Assembly (NCBI GenBank): GCA_030278955.1
Contig: JAOANR010000011.1
Location: 25,858,403-25,922,402, forward strand
DNA from: Hygrophila difformis
Lineage: Eukaryota > Streptophyta > Magnoliopsida > Lamiales > Acanthaceae
Reading direction: 5' to 3'
DNA length: 64,000 bases
The position numbers were made by a program, and so were the translations under genes. The notes beneath the pieces are model-generated. The model was not told the DNA's origin and did not search any database. It saw only the letters and a list, made by a program, of their open reading frames with translations. Of the stretch, positions 1 to 11,165 are shown piece after piece (the first letter of the stretch is position 1; the number at the start of each line of letters is the position of its first letter).

Positions 1-2
1 GG

Positions 3-1801
3 CGACTACAAGGTCAGGATGAAAGTTCATCTGGTCATGAGGCATCAGCTACACCAGAGAAGATCTTTCAGATAGTTACACAGGTCAGATCTTTTCCTAT
101 GAATGGGCTACAACTTTTGTATTACTTTCTCTGTTATTTTCACCATTGTCAGACTGCTTTAGTTGATTCTATCATCCAGCTTCAATTTTGCTTGCTTAAA
201 GTGATATCTACTTTATTTCTATTGTAGATTGACTTACATTTGTCTCTGGTGGTTTTTGGTTGCTCTCTTCGCCAAGGATTTGCTGTTTTGAAATATTGTT
301 TCAAACTTCCATCTAATACTTACATGAGAGTTAATATACTTAGTGAATGTATGTATGCTGAAGTGCTGAACCTCGCTTTAAGCTTTGAAAGTTTTTCATT
401 ATATTTTCTTTTTCTATATTAGAATGATTTTACTGCCATGTTAGTGGTATATGGTAATAAGGACGTCTCTGCTTTTAGCTGCAATTTTCGATGTATTTCA
501 TTATTTTTGCAGACAATCGAGTCTTTATCAGCCATACCAGTACCCGAACTGGCCCTTGGGTTATATCTTCAGTGTGCTGAGGTACTTGTTTAAACTTTGA
601 TTTTGGAATGTTATATCCATCAAATCTTTATTTGACGTGTGAATCTGCTGATTCTCAGGCTGCAAATGACTGTGCTTTAGAACCTGTAGCATATGAATTT
701 TTCACGCAAGCCTATATTTTGTATGAAGAGGAAATCACGGTATTTAACTTTGAAGTTTCCATCTGATTTCTTTGGGCCAGTGCTGAATAAATTGGTCAGC
801 TTCCGCGCTGTCAGAAAAGCACTCAAAATGACTGATTTACGTTTGAATTTTTTCGATAGGATTCAAAAGCACAGGTGACTTGCATACATCTAATAATAGG
901 GACACTTCAAAGAATGCATGTGTTTGGTGTTGAGAACAGAGACGCCTTGACACATAAAGCCACAGGGGTAAACTATGATAAGCCTTTGCTGACTTCATAG
1001 AGTTTTCATATTGGTGTTTCAAATAAATCGGAACAAGCACGATTTCCATTTGTAATTGATGTTTGGTCGGCACCATAAGTAACTCAATTTTACTTCATCT
1101 TTAGTATTCTGCGAAGCTTTTGAAGAAGCCTGACCAGTGTAGAGCTGTCTATGTGTGTTCACATCTGTTCTGGCATGACAAACACGATAATATCAGAGAT
1201 GGAGAGAGGTGTGTTTGTAACAATTGTGGCCTCGGAAGGACTATATAGATCATTACTGTATTTCTCCTATGCGTAGTATTTGATTGATTGAATTTCTGAA
1301 TCTTCTTGCTAGTTGAAGATTTCATTTGCTTCTTTGTCGCTGTAATGTGATTTCTCTGTTTTTTCCTTAGGGTCCTGCTTTGCTTAAAACGAGCTTTGAG
1401 AATTGCAAATGCTGTTCAGCAAATGGCCAATGCGACAAGGGGCAGCAGTGGATCAGTTATCCTGTTCATTGAGATACTGAACAAGTAATATTAATGACTA
1501 TTCCTATAATTGACCATTATTCAGCATTCAAATAATTCAGAAGATTATTTCATTGCTTGTTCCTTTTTCTTTAAAAAAAAAATCTGTTAGGTATCTTTAC
1601 TTCTATGAAAAAGGGGTCCCACAGATTACTGTTGAAGCTATCAAGGATCTGATTGAATTAATTAGAAGTGAGATGCAAGGCGATGATTCTCATACAGATC
1701 CCGTGGCAGACGCTTTCTTTGCAAGTACAATGCAATATATGAAATTCCAGAATGAGAAAGGTGGTTCCCTGGGGGACAAGTACAAGCTCATCATGGTATA
1801 A
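3..1801 (+). CDS. VPS35: VPS35 retromer subunit, C-terminal exons (5' end outside window)
   Basis: VPS35 is the core scaffold of the retromer trimer (VPS26-VPS29-VPS35), which recycles vacuolar sorting receptors from endosomes. Seven exons can be placed by reading frame and GT-AG borders: 3-83, 513-581, 659-739, 860-967, 1105-1208, 1371-1484 and 1591-1801 (stop TAA 1799-1801), about 255 codons. Recognisable plant VPS35 peptides include ALGLYLQCAE, LQRMHVFGVENRD, KKPDQCRAVYVCSHLFW and YLYFYEKGVPQIT, which are the alpha-solenoid C-terminal part that contacts VPS29. All joins keep frame with no premature stop, so the gene looks functional. The first partial codon lies at positions 1-2; the upstream exons lie outside. 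The C-terminus ends shortly after a divergent acidic stretch, as in plant homologues. This is the only clear host gene; paralogue (A/B/C) is not assignable. Confidence 0.95.
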
Positions 1802-3060
1802 TTAAAACTTGGCTGCATGAAGACTGAAAATGTGCTAGCGTTGTGTTTTTAACCCAAGTTTGATGATCACTAGCCGATTTTGATTTCGTACTTTTGGCAT
1901 AAAGGGAATTTGGCAGCCATTTGTCCATGAAGGTGAATGAAGTGCAAACTTCATTCTTTATATGTACTTGGGAGTTGAATGGTAGAAAATATCGGTAGCT
2001 CTGCTATAATTCTTGGATTTATACACGGGAATTGCAATATTGTGCGCAATAACCATGTATGCGGTACATAGATTTTTCATTTTCTCCATCTTTTTTGTTG
2101 TCCCTGTAATTTCCTTCACGATTGAGTTTTTTACTTACAGAAAAACTGCACTTCTCCCCACCCCCTCCGGATCAGGTCCCTTTTGTGTTTTACAATTTTC
2201 TTTTACAACTATTATAATTTTTATTTACTGCAATTGGATTTTATGTATAATATAGACTGGATGGAGTAAATCATGCTAAAGGCCGGGATGGATTCCCATC
2301 GGATATGATACTAAGAAACGGGGATTCTACCAATGAATCCCCCACCTTTGTGTGGCAAATGTGGGGGTTAATTTTACGAGTTCAAAATGTCAAGTGTTAT
2401 AAAATCATAGATAGTAGATAACATGATTCCATCTGATTCGAAGAGTGGTAGCAGGATGAACGTGCATCGCTAATAAAACACTACTGCCTATATTGGGAAT
2501 TTGGGGTTTGAGAAGTAATTGGGAGACCAATTGTAACTGACGGAACTAGGAGTACAGCGGAATTCTTTATTTCACCCCGTGTGATGAAATTTAAGGGCTT
2601 TCAAGTAAAGAAAGAAGAGTTTGGGTTTGGAACTTTTAGTTTGCATTTGATGTATTCATCTCTTTTAGGGTTTAGGGTATTATTTGATATTATAATTTTT
2701 TTTTTTTTATCTAAATATTGTAAGATATATATTTATATAAGAGATATTAGTAAATATTTAATATCTATTTTATGGTTTAAATAATAACTAGCTAATTATT
2801 TAATTAAGATTTAAATTTTGAATGGGTCAATTGGTTGCATGGTGATAGAACATGCAATCTGTAGTTCCTCTCCCTACTTAGAAAGCTACGAGTTTTATTA
2901 TTTCTATCACTAAGAAATTAGACTATGTGGAGAAAGGAGGCCAAGGGAGAGAAAACCGGTTTATTCCAATCCAATTGCAGGCTTGCTGTAAGAGAATGAT
3001 TCATGACATCAAGAGGTAAGCAATTATGTTGGTTTATTATGTAAAAATCATGAATTTCAA
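1802..3060. other. VPS35 3' UTR and AT-rich intergenic sequence
   Basis: The first few hundred bases after the VPS35 stop are T-rich and presumably hold the 3' UTR and poly(A) site, although no single signal stands out. Further on the sequence is AT-rich, with no ORF showing protein-family similarity and no recognisable terminal repeats. Confidence 0.5.
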
Positions 3061-3077
3061 TCATGAATTTCAAAGAT

Positions 3078-3222
3078 GGGGTTGGGGACTTACCCTAGCG
3101 ATCAAGTCCCTAAACCCTAAACCCTAAAGAGGAATGGTAGGGGTTTTATCCCCTTTGTAATTTGTGTAGTTTGGGCTCTACACACCTTTGTCGACACATT
3201 AATGTCACTGTTTAAAAAAAAA
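3078..3222 (+). mobile_element. Short poly(A)-tailed retroposon (SINE-like) with 17-bp target duplication
   Basis: A 145-bp insert ends in a run of A and is flanked by identical 17-bp copies of TCATGAATTTCAAAGAT (3061-3077 and 3223-3239). Long direct repeats plus a 3' A-tail are the hallmark of LINE-mediated retroposition. The length fits a SINE, but clear A and B box promoter motifs of a tRNA-derived SINE are not evident, so a processed or 5'-truncated RNA is equally possible. The insert contains three CCCTAAA units. Confidence 0.65.
3108..3128. repeat. Three telomere-type CCCTAAA units inside the retroposon
   Basis: Exactly three head-to-tail copies of the plant telomere heptamer. They are too few to be a former telomere and lie within the 145-bp retroposed insert, so they were probably carried by its source RNA. 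Confidence 0.8.
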
Positions 3223-3239
3223 TCATGAATTTCAAAGAT

Positions 3240-4402
3240 CCGAATTAGGAATTTATATATGTTGATGATCTATTAAATATTTAACATGTATCAGAAAGTT
3301 TATAAACTCATGATATTGGGTTGGACTTTCTTTCTATGTGGTGAAAAGCCCACTTGAGTCAACAAGATGTTTGAGGGTTGCAGCCACCAAATTGGCATCC
3401 CAATTCATTCAATCGCCCAACACTTAAAAGAGAGAGTAGAGAGAATCTCACCTAAGATTGCACAGCCACAGAGAAACGGCCTTCGTTGACCGTTGGATAA
3501 ACCTGAAATGTGGAGGATAGATTCATAACTTCCATATCGTCATATTTGAACGGTTGGATTGTGGATTTGAGGCCTGAAATTCGAGCAGTTTGAGACAGAC
3601 TACAACGTCTTTGGTTGGGGTGATTTTTCTTATTCTTGTTACTTGGTTGATTGTCTTTTGCTTTGGTGATTGATTGGTTGTTGGAGCATTATTATATGCT
3701 TTGTTGGAACACTCTTGTACCTTATTTGATTATAGTGGAGCTGTTCTCTTTGGTCTAGACCACCCGTGATTTTTTCCTTTCATCTTGGAGGGGTTTTCCA
3801 CATTAAAAATTGGTATATCTCTTGCATCTTTGTATTTCCTACATATTTATGTGTTGCTCCTATTCTTGTAAATCTTGTAAATTGAGGTGTGTTTATCCCA
3901 TCACATGATATACTACATTTTGCCGTCATTGATATTTTCGGAAAAGTGTATTTTCCGCAATAATGAAACTCATGCCAAGACTTGTCCTATGATTTCCATA
4001 ATTGATAGAATTTCATTAATTATTCTCTACAATTCATAGTGCTTTTTGCAGTGCCGCCCATATATGATTAATTAATTATTTCAGTAAATGTATTACCTGC
4101 AAAATTGTCATGATAGCATAGTTATTTTCGGTAATATAATTCACGTAGATTTATGGCTTGAACAATTATTTTGGCTTAGAATTGTTTACTGACTTTTTAC
4201 TCCTACAATTCATCTTGTACCATGATTTTTTTGTCTTTTTCCAATACACTGTCTTCGATACTCCTTTCCATGAAAGTATTGTTCCGCATGCGACGATTTC
4301 TAACCAGATTTAATATATATTCCATCGAATATGTTTTGAAAAGCTTTTATATAGACTATGGCTTACAGTGGATATTTTGAATATATTTTGTACGTTATAT
4401 TG
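3240..4402 (+). other. Non-coding stretch, possible degraded copia-type LTR
   Basis: From about 3316 to 3910 the sequence resembles a plant copia LTR in composition: a leader, AGAGAG-rich purine tract, then a conserved-looking GAGGGGTTTTCCAC block and T-rich end. No second copy or target duplication was found in the window. The rest is AT-rich with nothing recognisable. Confidence 0.3.
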
Positions 4403-4420
4403 AATATAGTGAATATAAAA

Positions 4421-5942
4421 TGACTTCTCCAGTGAACTCTCCCGTGCGCCCACCGGATCCTGATCCGCCGCCCCATGTGCCTCCGACTAACTTGCCGCCA
4501 TCCTTTAAGGATGCGATGCTTTCTGGTTCTGACTCGCCTGCGTCGGATCCCTGCCCCTCGTGTGATCTTCTAAAAAAGAATCTTGCTTCTATTGATTGAT
4601 CTGGTGCTAATAACCGAGAAGATACGTTTTGCGCCATCCGATCTGGAGGAAGCATATGGTCCTTGGCATCATACATTGATTGTGAAACCATTGGGTATTT
4701 CTGTTGGATTCATGGCAATGTCGAAGAGACTGAAGCGCTTATGGAAGCCTTCTGGTACATTTGATTTGTTGGACATTGGGTTTGGATGTTTTTTTAAGCT
4801 AAGTTTTCTTTAACTGTTGATCATGAAAAGGTGCTCACCGACGGGCCTTGGTTAGTTTTCGACCATGTGCTATCCATCTCCCGCTGGACTAAGGAGTTTA
4901 ATCTCAGGACGTCTGAGTGCAATACGATTCAATCATGGATCAGATTTCCTATACTCTCACACCGGCCTTCTACAAGGAAGATTATCTTTGGGTAATTGCT
5001 TCGGATGTGGGTATTCCTCTCAAGTTTGATGGGAATACACTGGCGCTTAGTCAAGGACGCTATGCGCGTGTCTCCGTGGAACTGAATTTGGATGAGCCAC
5101 TATTGGGTATGGTAGATGTGGAAGGTCAGTTTGTCCAAATCTCCTATGAGGGACTGCACATGGTGTGCATGCGCTGTGGTAGATTTGGGCATCTACAGGG
5201 CTCTTGTGCTGTGTCGCCGGTGTCTCGCACGTCCAATTCTCCATCGGCGTCTGGCCTGGTTGCTGCCTCAGTGGCGGTTATTGATCAGGGTGCAAGTAAG
5301 GAGACAGTTGAGAATGTGGCGATGAAGGTGATCGTGCATGGGTCGGTTAAAGGTGGGGCCTCATCAGATTCCACTCTGGGCCCTCAGAAGGTGGGGGATG
5401 CAGGCCAAGAGGAGGTCAATATTGGCGAATGGATGGTGTTGTCTAGACGCAGGCCCAAGAAAAAGGTTCCTTCCAGTCTACATAAGGAGGGTAATAATGG
5501 GCCTCCAATTTCTAAGTCAGGTCCGGCTAAAAAGGATGTGAATGGGCCTGAGAGGGATACAGCCCAGTTTGGGGATACTGTGCCGCCTAGGCCTGCTATA
5601 GGTGTTGGGCAAAGTTCATCGATGGCTCTGTTATTGAATCAGGTTAACTTCACAAACCCCGTCAAGGGGTCTTCTTCTGGCAAGGGGAAAAGGAGTGTGC
5701 AGACTACTAAACATTCGCGCACACTTAAACGACTCAGTATTGCTTCGGAGTTGGGTGTGTTTAAAGCATCTCCCAAGGGTGGGATTGTGAAGGAGTGGGT
5801 ATTCATGGAGTCTATTAAGGACACCATGGCGGTGGATGCTGCACTGCCAGCGGCGGTGGTGCTGGAAGTGGTGCAGGTACTGCCTGATTCGGGAGGTAGA
5901 GGGGCTATGGAGATCTCTGTTCCGCCACAGCCTGGGGAGTAA
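4421..5942 (+). pseudogene. LINE ORF1 (DUF4283 / CCHC nucleic-acid-binding protein), broken
   Basis: ORF1 proteins of plant L1 elements bind the element RNA. The reading frame starts with the ATG at 4421 and meets an in-frame TGA near 4597. DUF4283-like sequence follows in a shifted frame (around 4620-4810), and the last 341 codons (4917-5942) are open. That open part carries the typical run-up to a CCHC knuckle, CMRCGRFGHLQGSC (CX2CX4HX4C), followed by a long low-complexity tail rich in Gly, Lys, Ser and Val that is usual for this protein. Stops and frameshifts in the N-terminal half show it is dead. It could be mistaken for a 341-aa host gene, but the context and knuckle type identify it. 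Confidence 0.85.
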
Positions 5943-6017
5943 AGTATTTCCTCAACTCGACAACCCTGATTTTGTGTGCTTCCAGGGTGGGTACACGTTC
6001 CTAATTGAGTTTTGATA

Positions 6018-6784
6018 TGTCGGCCTTTGAGGATTTTTCTATCTTAGCGTGGGATGTGCGTGGGCTAATGAACGCCAAAGCCAAGTGGGATTTTTGCTGA
6101 TGTTCTGCATTTGCATAAACCATCCCTTGGTGTCTCTTTGAGCCTTAAGGGTTATATGATCGTGTGAGGAACTTTATTTTCAATAAAGGTTATTTTCCCA
6201 CTGCGTCAGGAGGTCTCCGGTCGTCCAGGGGGTATTTGGGTGCTTGGTCAGTCTGGCGGATTAGTGGCATATGAGGTGGTCGAGATCGCTGAATGCTTCA
6301 TCACCTTTAAATTACAGGCGGACTCGGTTGAACGGTGGTGTATGGCAGTTTATGCCTGCCCCAACTATTTTCGACGAAGGGACATTTGGACTTACCTCAG
6401 GGAATTTAGGAGAAGCGCTGATGGCCCATGGTTTGCGATTGGGGACTGGAACGAGGTGTTGGCTGCGTCTGACGTTCAAGGAGGTGTATTCCTGCAAGGG
6501 AGGGTGGATGAGCTCCAATCTTGTTTGGGGGACTGTGGCCTCATCCCGGTGCGTACAGCGGGTACTACGTTTACTTGGATGCGGCCTGTCAATGGGTCTA
6601 GATTTTTGAGGAAATGTTTGGACCGGGGTGTTACAAATATCTCTTGGATCGACCTTTTTCCTAATGTTAATATTGAGATCTTACCAAGAGTGGGCTCGGA
6701 TCATACTCCTTTATTGTTGCATTGTGGTGTTGTTAATCGGATGGGGATGAGAAGTACTTTCCGGTGGGAATGTTCTTGGAGCAA
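6018..6784 (+). pseudogene. LINE ORF2, endonuclease domain (apurinic-type), broken
   Basis: The N-terminal part of LINE ORF2 is an endonuclease/exonuclease/phosphatase-fold enzyme that nicks the target for target-primed reverse transcription. The start region reads MSAFEDFSILAWDVRG, a degraded form of the usual WNVRG motif, followed by a stop near 6098. From 6240 an open stretch holds IGDWNEV (metal-binding Asp/Asn motif) and VGSDHTPLLL (SDH motif with the catalytic His). The frame runs into element A at 6785 and resumes in the RT half at 15772. Stops and frame changes make it non-functional. Confidence 0.85.
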
Positions 6785-8380
6785 TGTAATACCCGTAAAT
6801 TTTAGGATATAAAATAAGAATTTAATCCGATGAGAAAAGAGGTCTTGCTTCCGAGAACCCGTAAAGTCGAAAATGCACGGATGTCGAAAGACGACGATTT
6901 AGGAGCCGACAAACCCAAAACCGATGGACCTAAGATAAACCGATTTAGGAGCCAACATAAACTGCCTTGTTAAAACTTTTCGAAAAACTGACAGTGAATA
7001 TGTCCGAACTTGATGAGCGTGTTTCTATATTTTCTAAGCCAAATTGATCTTTGCAATCTAAATGAAAGTTGTAGATAATCATGTCTAATATGTGCATATA
7101 AAATTTCAGAATTTTTGGAGTCCATTTGGTGTGTCAAAACGTCAATTTTCCGAACTGTGGTAAACCTGAAACCCGACAGTGTATATGTTGTGCAATAAAC
7201 TCGATTTTTGACATGTTTCCTCAACTTATTTCGAAATCGTTAAAACACGAAAGTTGTTCGTTAGGATGTTTTTAATATACTGTGAAAATTTCGGAATTTT
7301 TGAACTTGAAATGAAGTTTTAAATTAAAAAGGCGTAAACTGTGACGCCAACGATTTAAAATCAAAGAGATTTTGAAATTTCGAAATAAACGGTCGAGACC
7401 TTGAAATACGATACATCTATACTTTTGGAAAATCCCATTACACTAAATCGAAATGATACATGAGATACTTGGTGGAGGGTGAGTGCTCTGCAGGGTGCCC
7501 CTCTAGCCTTTCTCTTCGGGCCTATAATGGACGAGAGAATTTAGATGAGATACTACGCCAAACGGCGGGAGATACAGGGCCTACACTCTCGGGATTATCC
7601 GTATGGATTTCCCGAGGCTCCGGAGTATTTTGGGTATGGCAGATACGGCTGCGGCCGCCGGATTACCGGCTACACAAGAAATATACGAAACGGCTGCGGC
7701 AGCCGGATGACCGACTACACTAAATATTGAGAAGCGGTGATGTAATGGGGAAAATTAAAAGACTTAATACTTCTTACGTATTTATTTATTTATTCTTTTC
7801 TTTAAATCTTGCATTTAAATTTATGCCTTAAATTTTGTAACATGTTGAATTATTATTTATGAATTTAATGCATGTTCAAATATATAATTAAATTGTTTAT
7901 TTTTTTTAAATTGGTAAATAGAATATTTTTGTATGCATGCCTAGGAGTAAAACTTAATTATTTAATTAAACCCCTTTATTGCTATGTTAGGATCGACTTA
8001 CTCAGTATTTTATATACTGATAAAATTGTTGTTTTTATCTTTCTTTCAGAGTACGGAGATACTGCATAGCATGTGCATTGGGGGATGGAATTATTAAACA
8101 TTGTTTTATCGCTTTTTATGATACTTGCATATCGGGCATGTAAATCCCGAGTTTTGGCCTTATCGGCCCACTTTACATTTCCGCTGCGATATATTATTAT
8201 TACTACTATATGTGTGGATGATACTTATTATCATTTTTAAATAAATTCCGGACTTGTTTTACAAACCCTTTGCAATACCTATAGCCTTGCACCTCTTTAG
8301 TAAGCTCGGAGAATCCGTGTCTTACTAGGGAGGTGTGGTGGTGACATCCCGGCCTGTGTTATCAAATCCGGGGTGTTACA
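6785..8380 (+). repeat. 5' LTR of element A, with internal deletion
   Basis: Begins TGTAATACCCGTAAATTT and ends GGGGTGTTACA. At 1596 bp it is about 0.9 kb shorter than the 3' LTR: sequence equivalent to 13430 to about 14338 is absent and replaced by a short filler (about 6937-6953). The missing part includes the GC-rich promoter-like region and the splice-donor-like site. A tandem GC-rich motif (GCTGCGGC[C/A]GCCGGAT) occurs twice at about 7648-7725. Confidence 0.92.
8002..8049 (+). promoter_or_regulatory. Branch-point hairpin and 3' splice-site-like signal in 5' LTR of A
   Basis: TCAGTATTTTATATACTGA (8002-8020) is a perfect 7-bp stem with 5-nt loop. The 3' arm runs into CTGAT, a match to the plant branch-point consensus CTRAY; a pyrimidine tract and TTTCAG end at 8049, 29 nt after the branch A. 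The matching donor has been deleted from this LTR copy. Confidence 0.55.
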
Positions 8381-8383
8381 AGT

Positions 8384-8396
8384 TGGTATCAGAGAC
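8384..8396 (+). promoter_or_regulatory. Primer binding site of element A (initiator tRNA-Met type)
   Basis: TGGTATCAGAGAC begins 3 nt after the 5' LTR. It matches the usual TGGTATCAGAGC complement of the initiator tRNA-Met 3' end except near its end. Confidence 0.85.
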
Positions 8397-8782
8397 TGGA
8401 ATATTTTAAAACTACTACTATTATTTTTAAACCATTATTTTAAACTAAGTATTATTTTTAAATCTATTTTTAAAGACTACTAGTATTATTATTTTGCCCC
8501 AAAATTTAAGCCCAAAATTTTCTATCTACTTAGTACAATGTTTGAGCCCAAAAGATCAATTACTTTGACCCAAAATTTTTATGATAAAGTCCGAATTATT
8601 AATTTTGGCCCAATATAGAGGTCCAACTTTTACTCACAAATGAAATTTAAATTATAACACATTAAATTAATTTTTATTGGGGGGGGGGGATTGCATATGC
8701 ATATTTCACATAGATTTAAATTCCTGCATATCTTGACTTTGCTTGAAATATGTCTAACTCTAACCTCCCTTGTTGACATTAG

Positions 8783-9307
8783 ATGGCCGAACCCAACGCA
8801 AACATGATCAATCTGATGATGAAACTGACTAACGCATACCTCGAGTCCCAACAACACATCAATCACTTCAAGGCTCGAGTAGGACAACTAGAGGGTAATG
8901 TGGCCCATTTGGGACACCTTAGGGAAGCTGACCTCCAACACTATCTGAATTTGAGAGCTGCCGATCAAGGTCGCATAAAAGACTTAGAGACTCAAGTGCA
9001 AAAACTCACTGAACGGAGCGATGCGATTATAGACCAAATCAAGGACCTAGGGATGGACCTGTGCGACCTCACTGATATCGTGGTACCATACAGCCCTGTG
9101 GAGGACCATTTGATGGGGCCACGAAGCCCAACACCCGCGGTTGAAAGCCCAAACCTAAGCCCTGTGGAGAACCAGTCGAAGGGACCACAAGGACCAGTTC
9201 CGGAAGCCGTCGATCCACCGTTCCCAGTGTTCTATGAACCTTTTGGCACTGGCCAAGTCTCGGATAAGGACGATCCCATCAAGGGGGCACCTACCTATTC
9301 ACTCTAG
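8783..9307 (+). CDS. Leader ORF of element A, 174-aa coiled-coil protein of unknown function
   Basis: A short ORF between the primer binding site and the place where gag would be. Its first roughly 50 residues (starting MAEPNANM, with LMMKLTNAYLESQQHIN) and its last dozen (DDPIKGAPTYSL) closely match the 132-aa ORF at the same place in element B, while the middle differs in length and sequence. The N-terminal two thirds is heptad-like and charged, predicting a coiled coil; the rest is Pro-rich. No enzymatic motif, zinc knuckle or membrane segment is visible. Conservation of both ends in an element that has lost gag and pol suggests a function in cis or simply shared recent ancestry. I do not recognise a named family. 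Confidence 0.6.
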   Translation: MAEPNANMINLMMKLTNAYLESQQHINHFKARVGQLEGNVAHLGHLREADLQHYLNLRAADQGRIKDLETQVQKLTERSDAIIDQIKDLGMDLCDLTDIVVPYSPVEDHLMGPRSPTPAVESPNLSPVENQSKGPQGPVPEAVDPPFPVFYEPFGTGQVSDKDDPIKGAPTYSL

Positions 9308-9857
9308 ACTTAGAAAGCCATGCCAATGCACTATTATTATATTTCCCTTTCCGAAACTATTGTCAGCACTACTATTTCCGTTTCCATTGCTTGTAACCAA
9401 AAAAAAGTTTTCCATTGAATAATAAATTTACAAGCATTTATTTTATATACAAGTATATTTAAATTATTCCTTACATTTTATTAAATTATTTCTCTTCGAT
9501 TACCTTGTTGAAACTCAATCAAATGAACAAGTAATAATAATAAACAACATATAGATAACAACCAAACAAAGGTACAAGGTATTAATAAGCAAACAACACA
9601 TATAGAAATGACAATCAAACAAGGGTACTTCAGACCCCGAACCCTGAAATCCCGAGTCGTCAAACAACTGCATAACCTAGAGCAAACAAATCCAACCGCG
9701 TCTCTAGAGACAATAAACAGATAATTAGGTGGTCATGCAACAAGAACATAAACTACGAATTACAGTCATGAGAGCCATCGTCATATAGTCTCATAAGGAA
9801 ACAACTGAACAAAATATTTCTAACACGAAACCTAAGTGAAGAGGCAAGAATGAAAGA
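9308..9857 (+). other. Leader sequence of A downstream of the small ORF
   Basis: Non-coding AT-rich sequence, alignable to about 9660 with the corresponding leader of element B (reverse strand, about 50308 to 50060). The similarity then stops, which marks the left junction of the segment containing the antisense gene. Confidence 0.6.
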
Positions 9858-11165
9858 TCACTGATCAGGAGGCGGGAACTGCCGACGCATAAACTCATCC
9901 ATCTGACGCATGTAGGCATACATGTCGGTCATGGTGGCCTGCTGCTCAAGCTGCCTCGTAGTGATCGTATCCATACGAGCCTGGTACAGATCCATCTTGG
10001 CATCCAAGGCATCATAACGAGCCTGCCCAGCTGCGAACCTAGCGTCGATACTAAGCTGCATCCCCTGCATCATCTGGAGCATCTGCGCCATCTCCGGACC
10101 CTGCTGTGGGACCACAGGAGGTGGAGGTGGCAGCTCTGGGGGAACAACTAGAATCAAGCCACCATCCTCGGGCTGCGGGCGAAGGACAGCCCGAGGCGCG
10201 CCGCGTCGTAAGGCGTTACGCCAATCGGCGTAAGTCGGGATACGGTAATAGTCACCCGCATCTAACCCATACGGATCTGTCTCCGGTGCCGTGCGAATCC
10301 CCTGCGCCACGCACAATCCACAAATGAGGTGAGCGTGAGTAATCACCCTACTCCCTCGTCCTCTCCGCATACCCCTCAGATTGTCCTCGATGCAAGCTCC
10401 CACATTTACCCTACCGCCCCGGGCGATAAAGCAAATGGTCTCGTAGACATGATCGATGACGATATGGCTCCGGGTAATCGGCCGGACGCATCCTAACCAA
10501 AGCTGAGCAAGTACACGCCAATGAGCGTCCATCGATGTTAACCATAGCTCGTGGGTGTGCTCGGTCTGCGGTGGTCCACCGGTGCACAAGACACCCCACG
10601 CAGGAGCAAGAACACGACCCTCAGGCTGTGGACGGTATACGCCATCGTCAGGCAGACCGAAATAGATGTTGATCGCCCGAGCACTGAAGTCTAGATAGCG
10701 ACCACGAACCCATACTCGAGATAAGTCGTCACCCTCCCCAAGACCGCCAATGTTGGCGATAACCTCCATAGCGAGATAACCGGAGGCAACGCCCTCGGGG
10801 TGACGTGCGAGTCCAGTCCACTGAAGGTGCTCCAAGACCGCGCTGACCCTATCATCGCCCAAATGACCAGGAAACATGCCTTTCTCGGGAACATAAGCCC
10901 TGTTTCGATGAAGCTCGTCGAAATAGAAGTCCTGGGCGGCCCTCGTCCTAAAACGAAACCTATCATGCCGGTGAGGACGCACCTCGTCAGGGAGACCTCT
11001 GAGTCTCGGACCTCGCTCCTCGTCCTCCTCAGACTCGCTCTCATCAAAATCCGGCATCGCCGGAGCGGCAGTGCTAGGGCCAGCCGCATCGCGCCGAGTA
11101 GCTCGTCTCTTAGCCCCCGGAAGAACCATGAGAGACGCCCAGACAATCCATAAGAAAAGCAACAT
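9858..11165 (-). CDS. Antisense gene in element A, 'putative plant transposon protein'-like
   Basis: An intact 435-codon frame on the strand opposite to the element. A splice acceptor CCCTGCAG just before 11166 makes the ATG at 11165 the first available start; the Met at 11129 (MVLPGAKRR) is an alternative and looks more like an N-terminus, as it leads into a basic then acidic disordered stretch (ESESEEDEERG). The central region (VRGRYLDFSARAINIYFGLP) resembles the 'putative plant transposon protein' domain found in many plant retroelement ORFs; this is from memory of the family, not a search. A Pro-rich linker and a Gln/Met-rich coiled coil (about the last 90 residues) follow. GC content is much higher than the surroundings. 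Function unknown; Tat-lineage gypsy elements also carry antisense ORFs, but usually between pol and the 3' LTR. Confidence 0.7.
   Translation of the reverse strand: MLLFLWIVWASLMVLPGAKRRATRRDAAGPSTAAPAMPDFDESESEEDEERGPRLRGLPDEVRPHRHDRFRFRTRAAQDFYFDELHRNRAYVPEKGMFPGHLGDDRVSAVLEHLQWTGLARHPEGVASGYLAMEVIANIGGLGEGDDLSRVWVRGRYLDFSARAINIYFGLPDDGVYRPQPEGRVLAPAWGVLCTGGPPQTEHTHELWLTSMDAHWRVLAQLWLGCVRPITRSHIVIDHVYETICFIARGGRVNVGACIEDNLRGMRRGRGSRVITHAHLICGLCVAQGIRTAPETDPYGLDAGDYYRIPTYADWRNALRRGAPRAVLRPQPEDGGLILVVPPELPPPPPVVPQQGPEMAQMLQMMQGMQLSIDARFAAGQARYDALDAKMDLYQARMDTITTRQLEQQATMTDMYAYMRQMDEFMRRQFPPPDQ

Larger units (their letters stand above)
4417..6784 (+). mobile_element. L1-type LINE, 5' half (split by LTR element A)
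   Basis: Plant non-LTR retrotransposon. The 14-bp target duplication AATATAGTGAATAT occurs at 4403-4416 and again at 19160-19173 directly after the 3' A-tail, so both outer ends are defined. The first ATG is 4 bp inside the insert, suggesting a near full-length copy rather than a 5'-truncated one. Element A interrupts it after 6784 (target AGCAA, 6780-6784 and 15767-15771). Confidence 0.9.

Noticed and set aside
3108..3128. Remnant telomere or chromosome fusion site
   Set aside because: Only 21 bp and enclosed within a small insert with target duplications.
4917..5942. 341-codon ORF as a possible host gene
   Set aside because: The CCHC knuckle type, the upstream DUF4283-like sequence and the position inside the LINE boundaries make it the surviving part of LINE ORF1.
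9481..9663. Minus-strand 60-codon ORF with hydrophobic segment
   Set aside because: AT-rich leader sequence; the frame is not conserved in the matching part of B.
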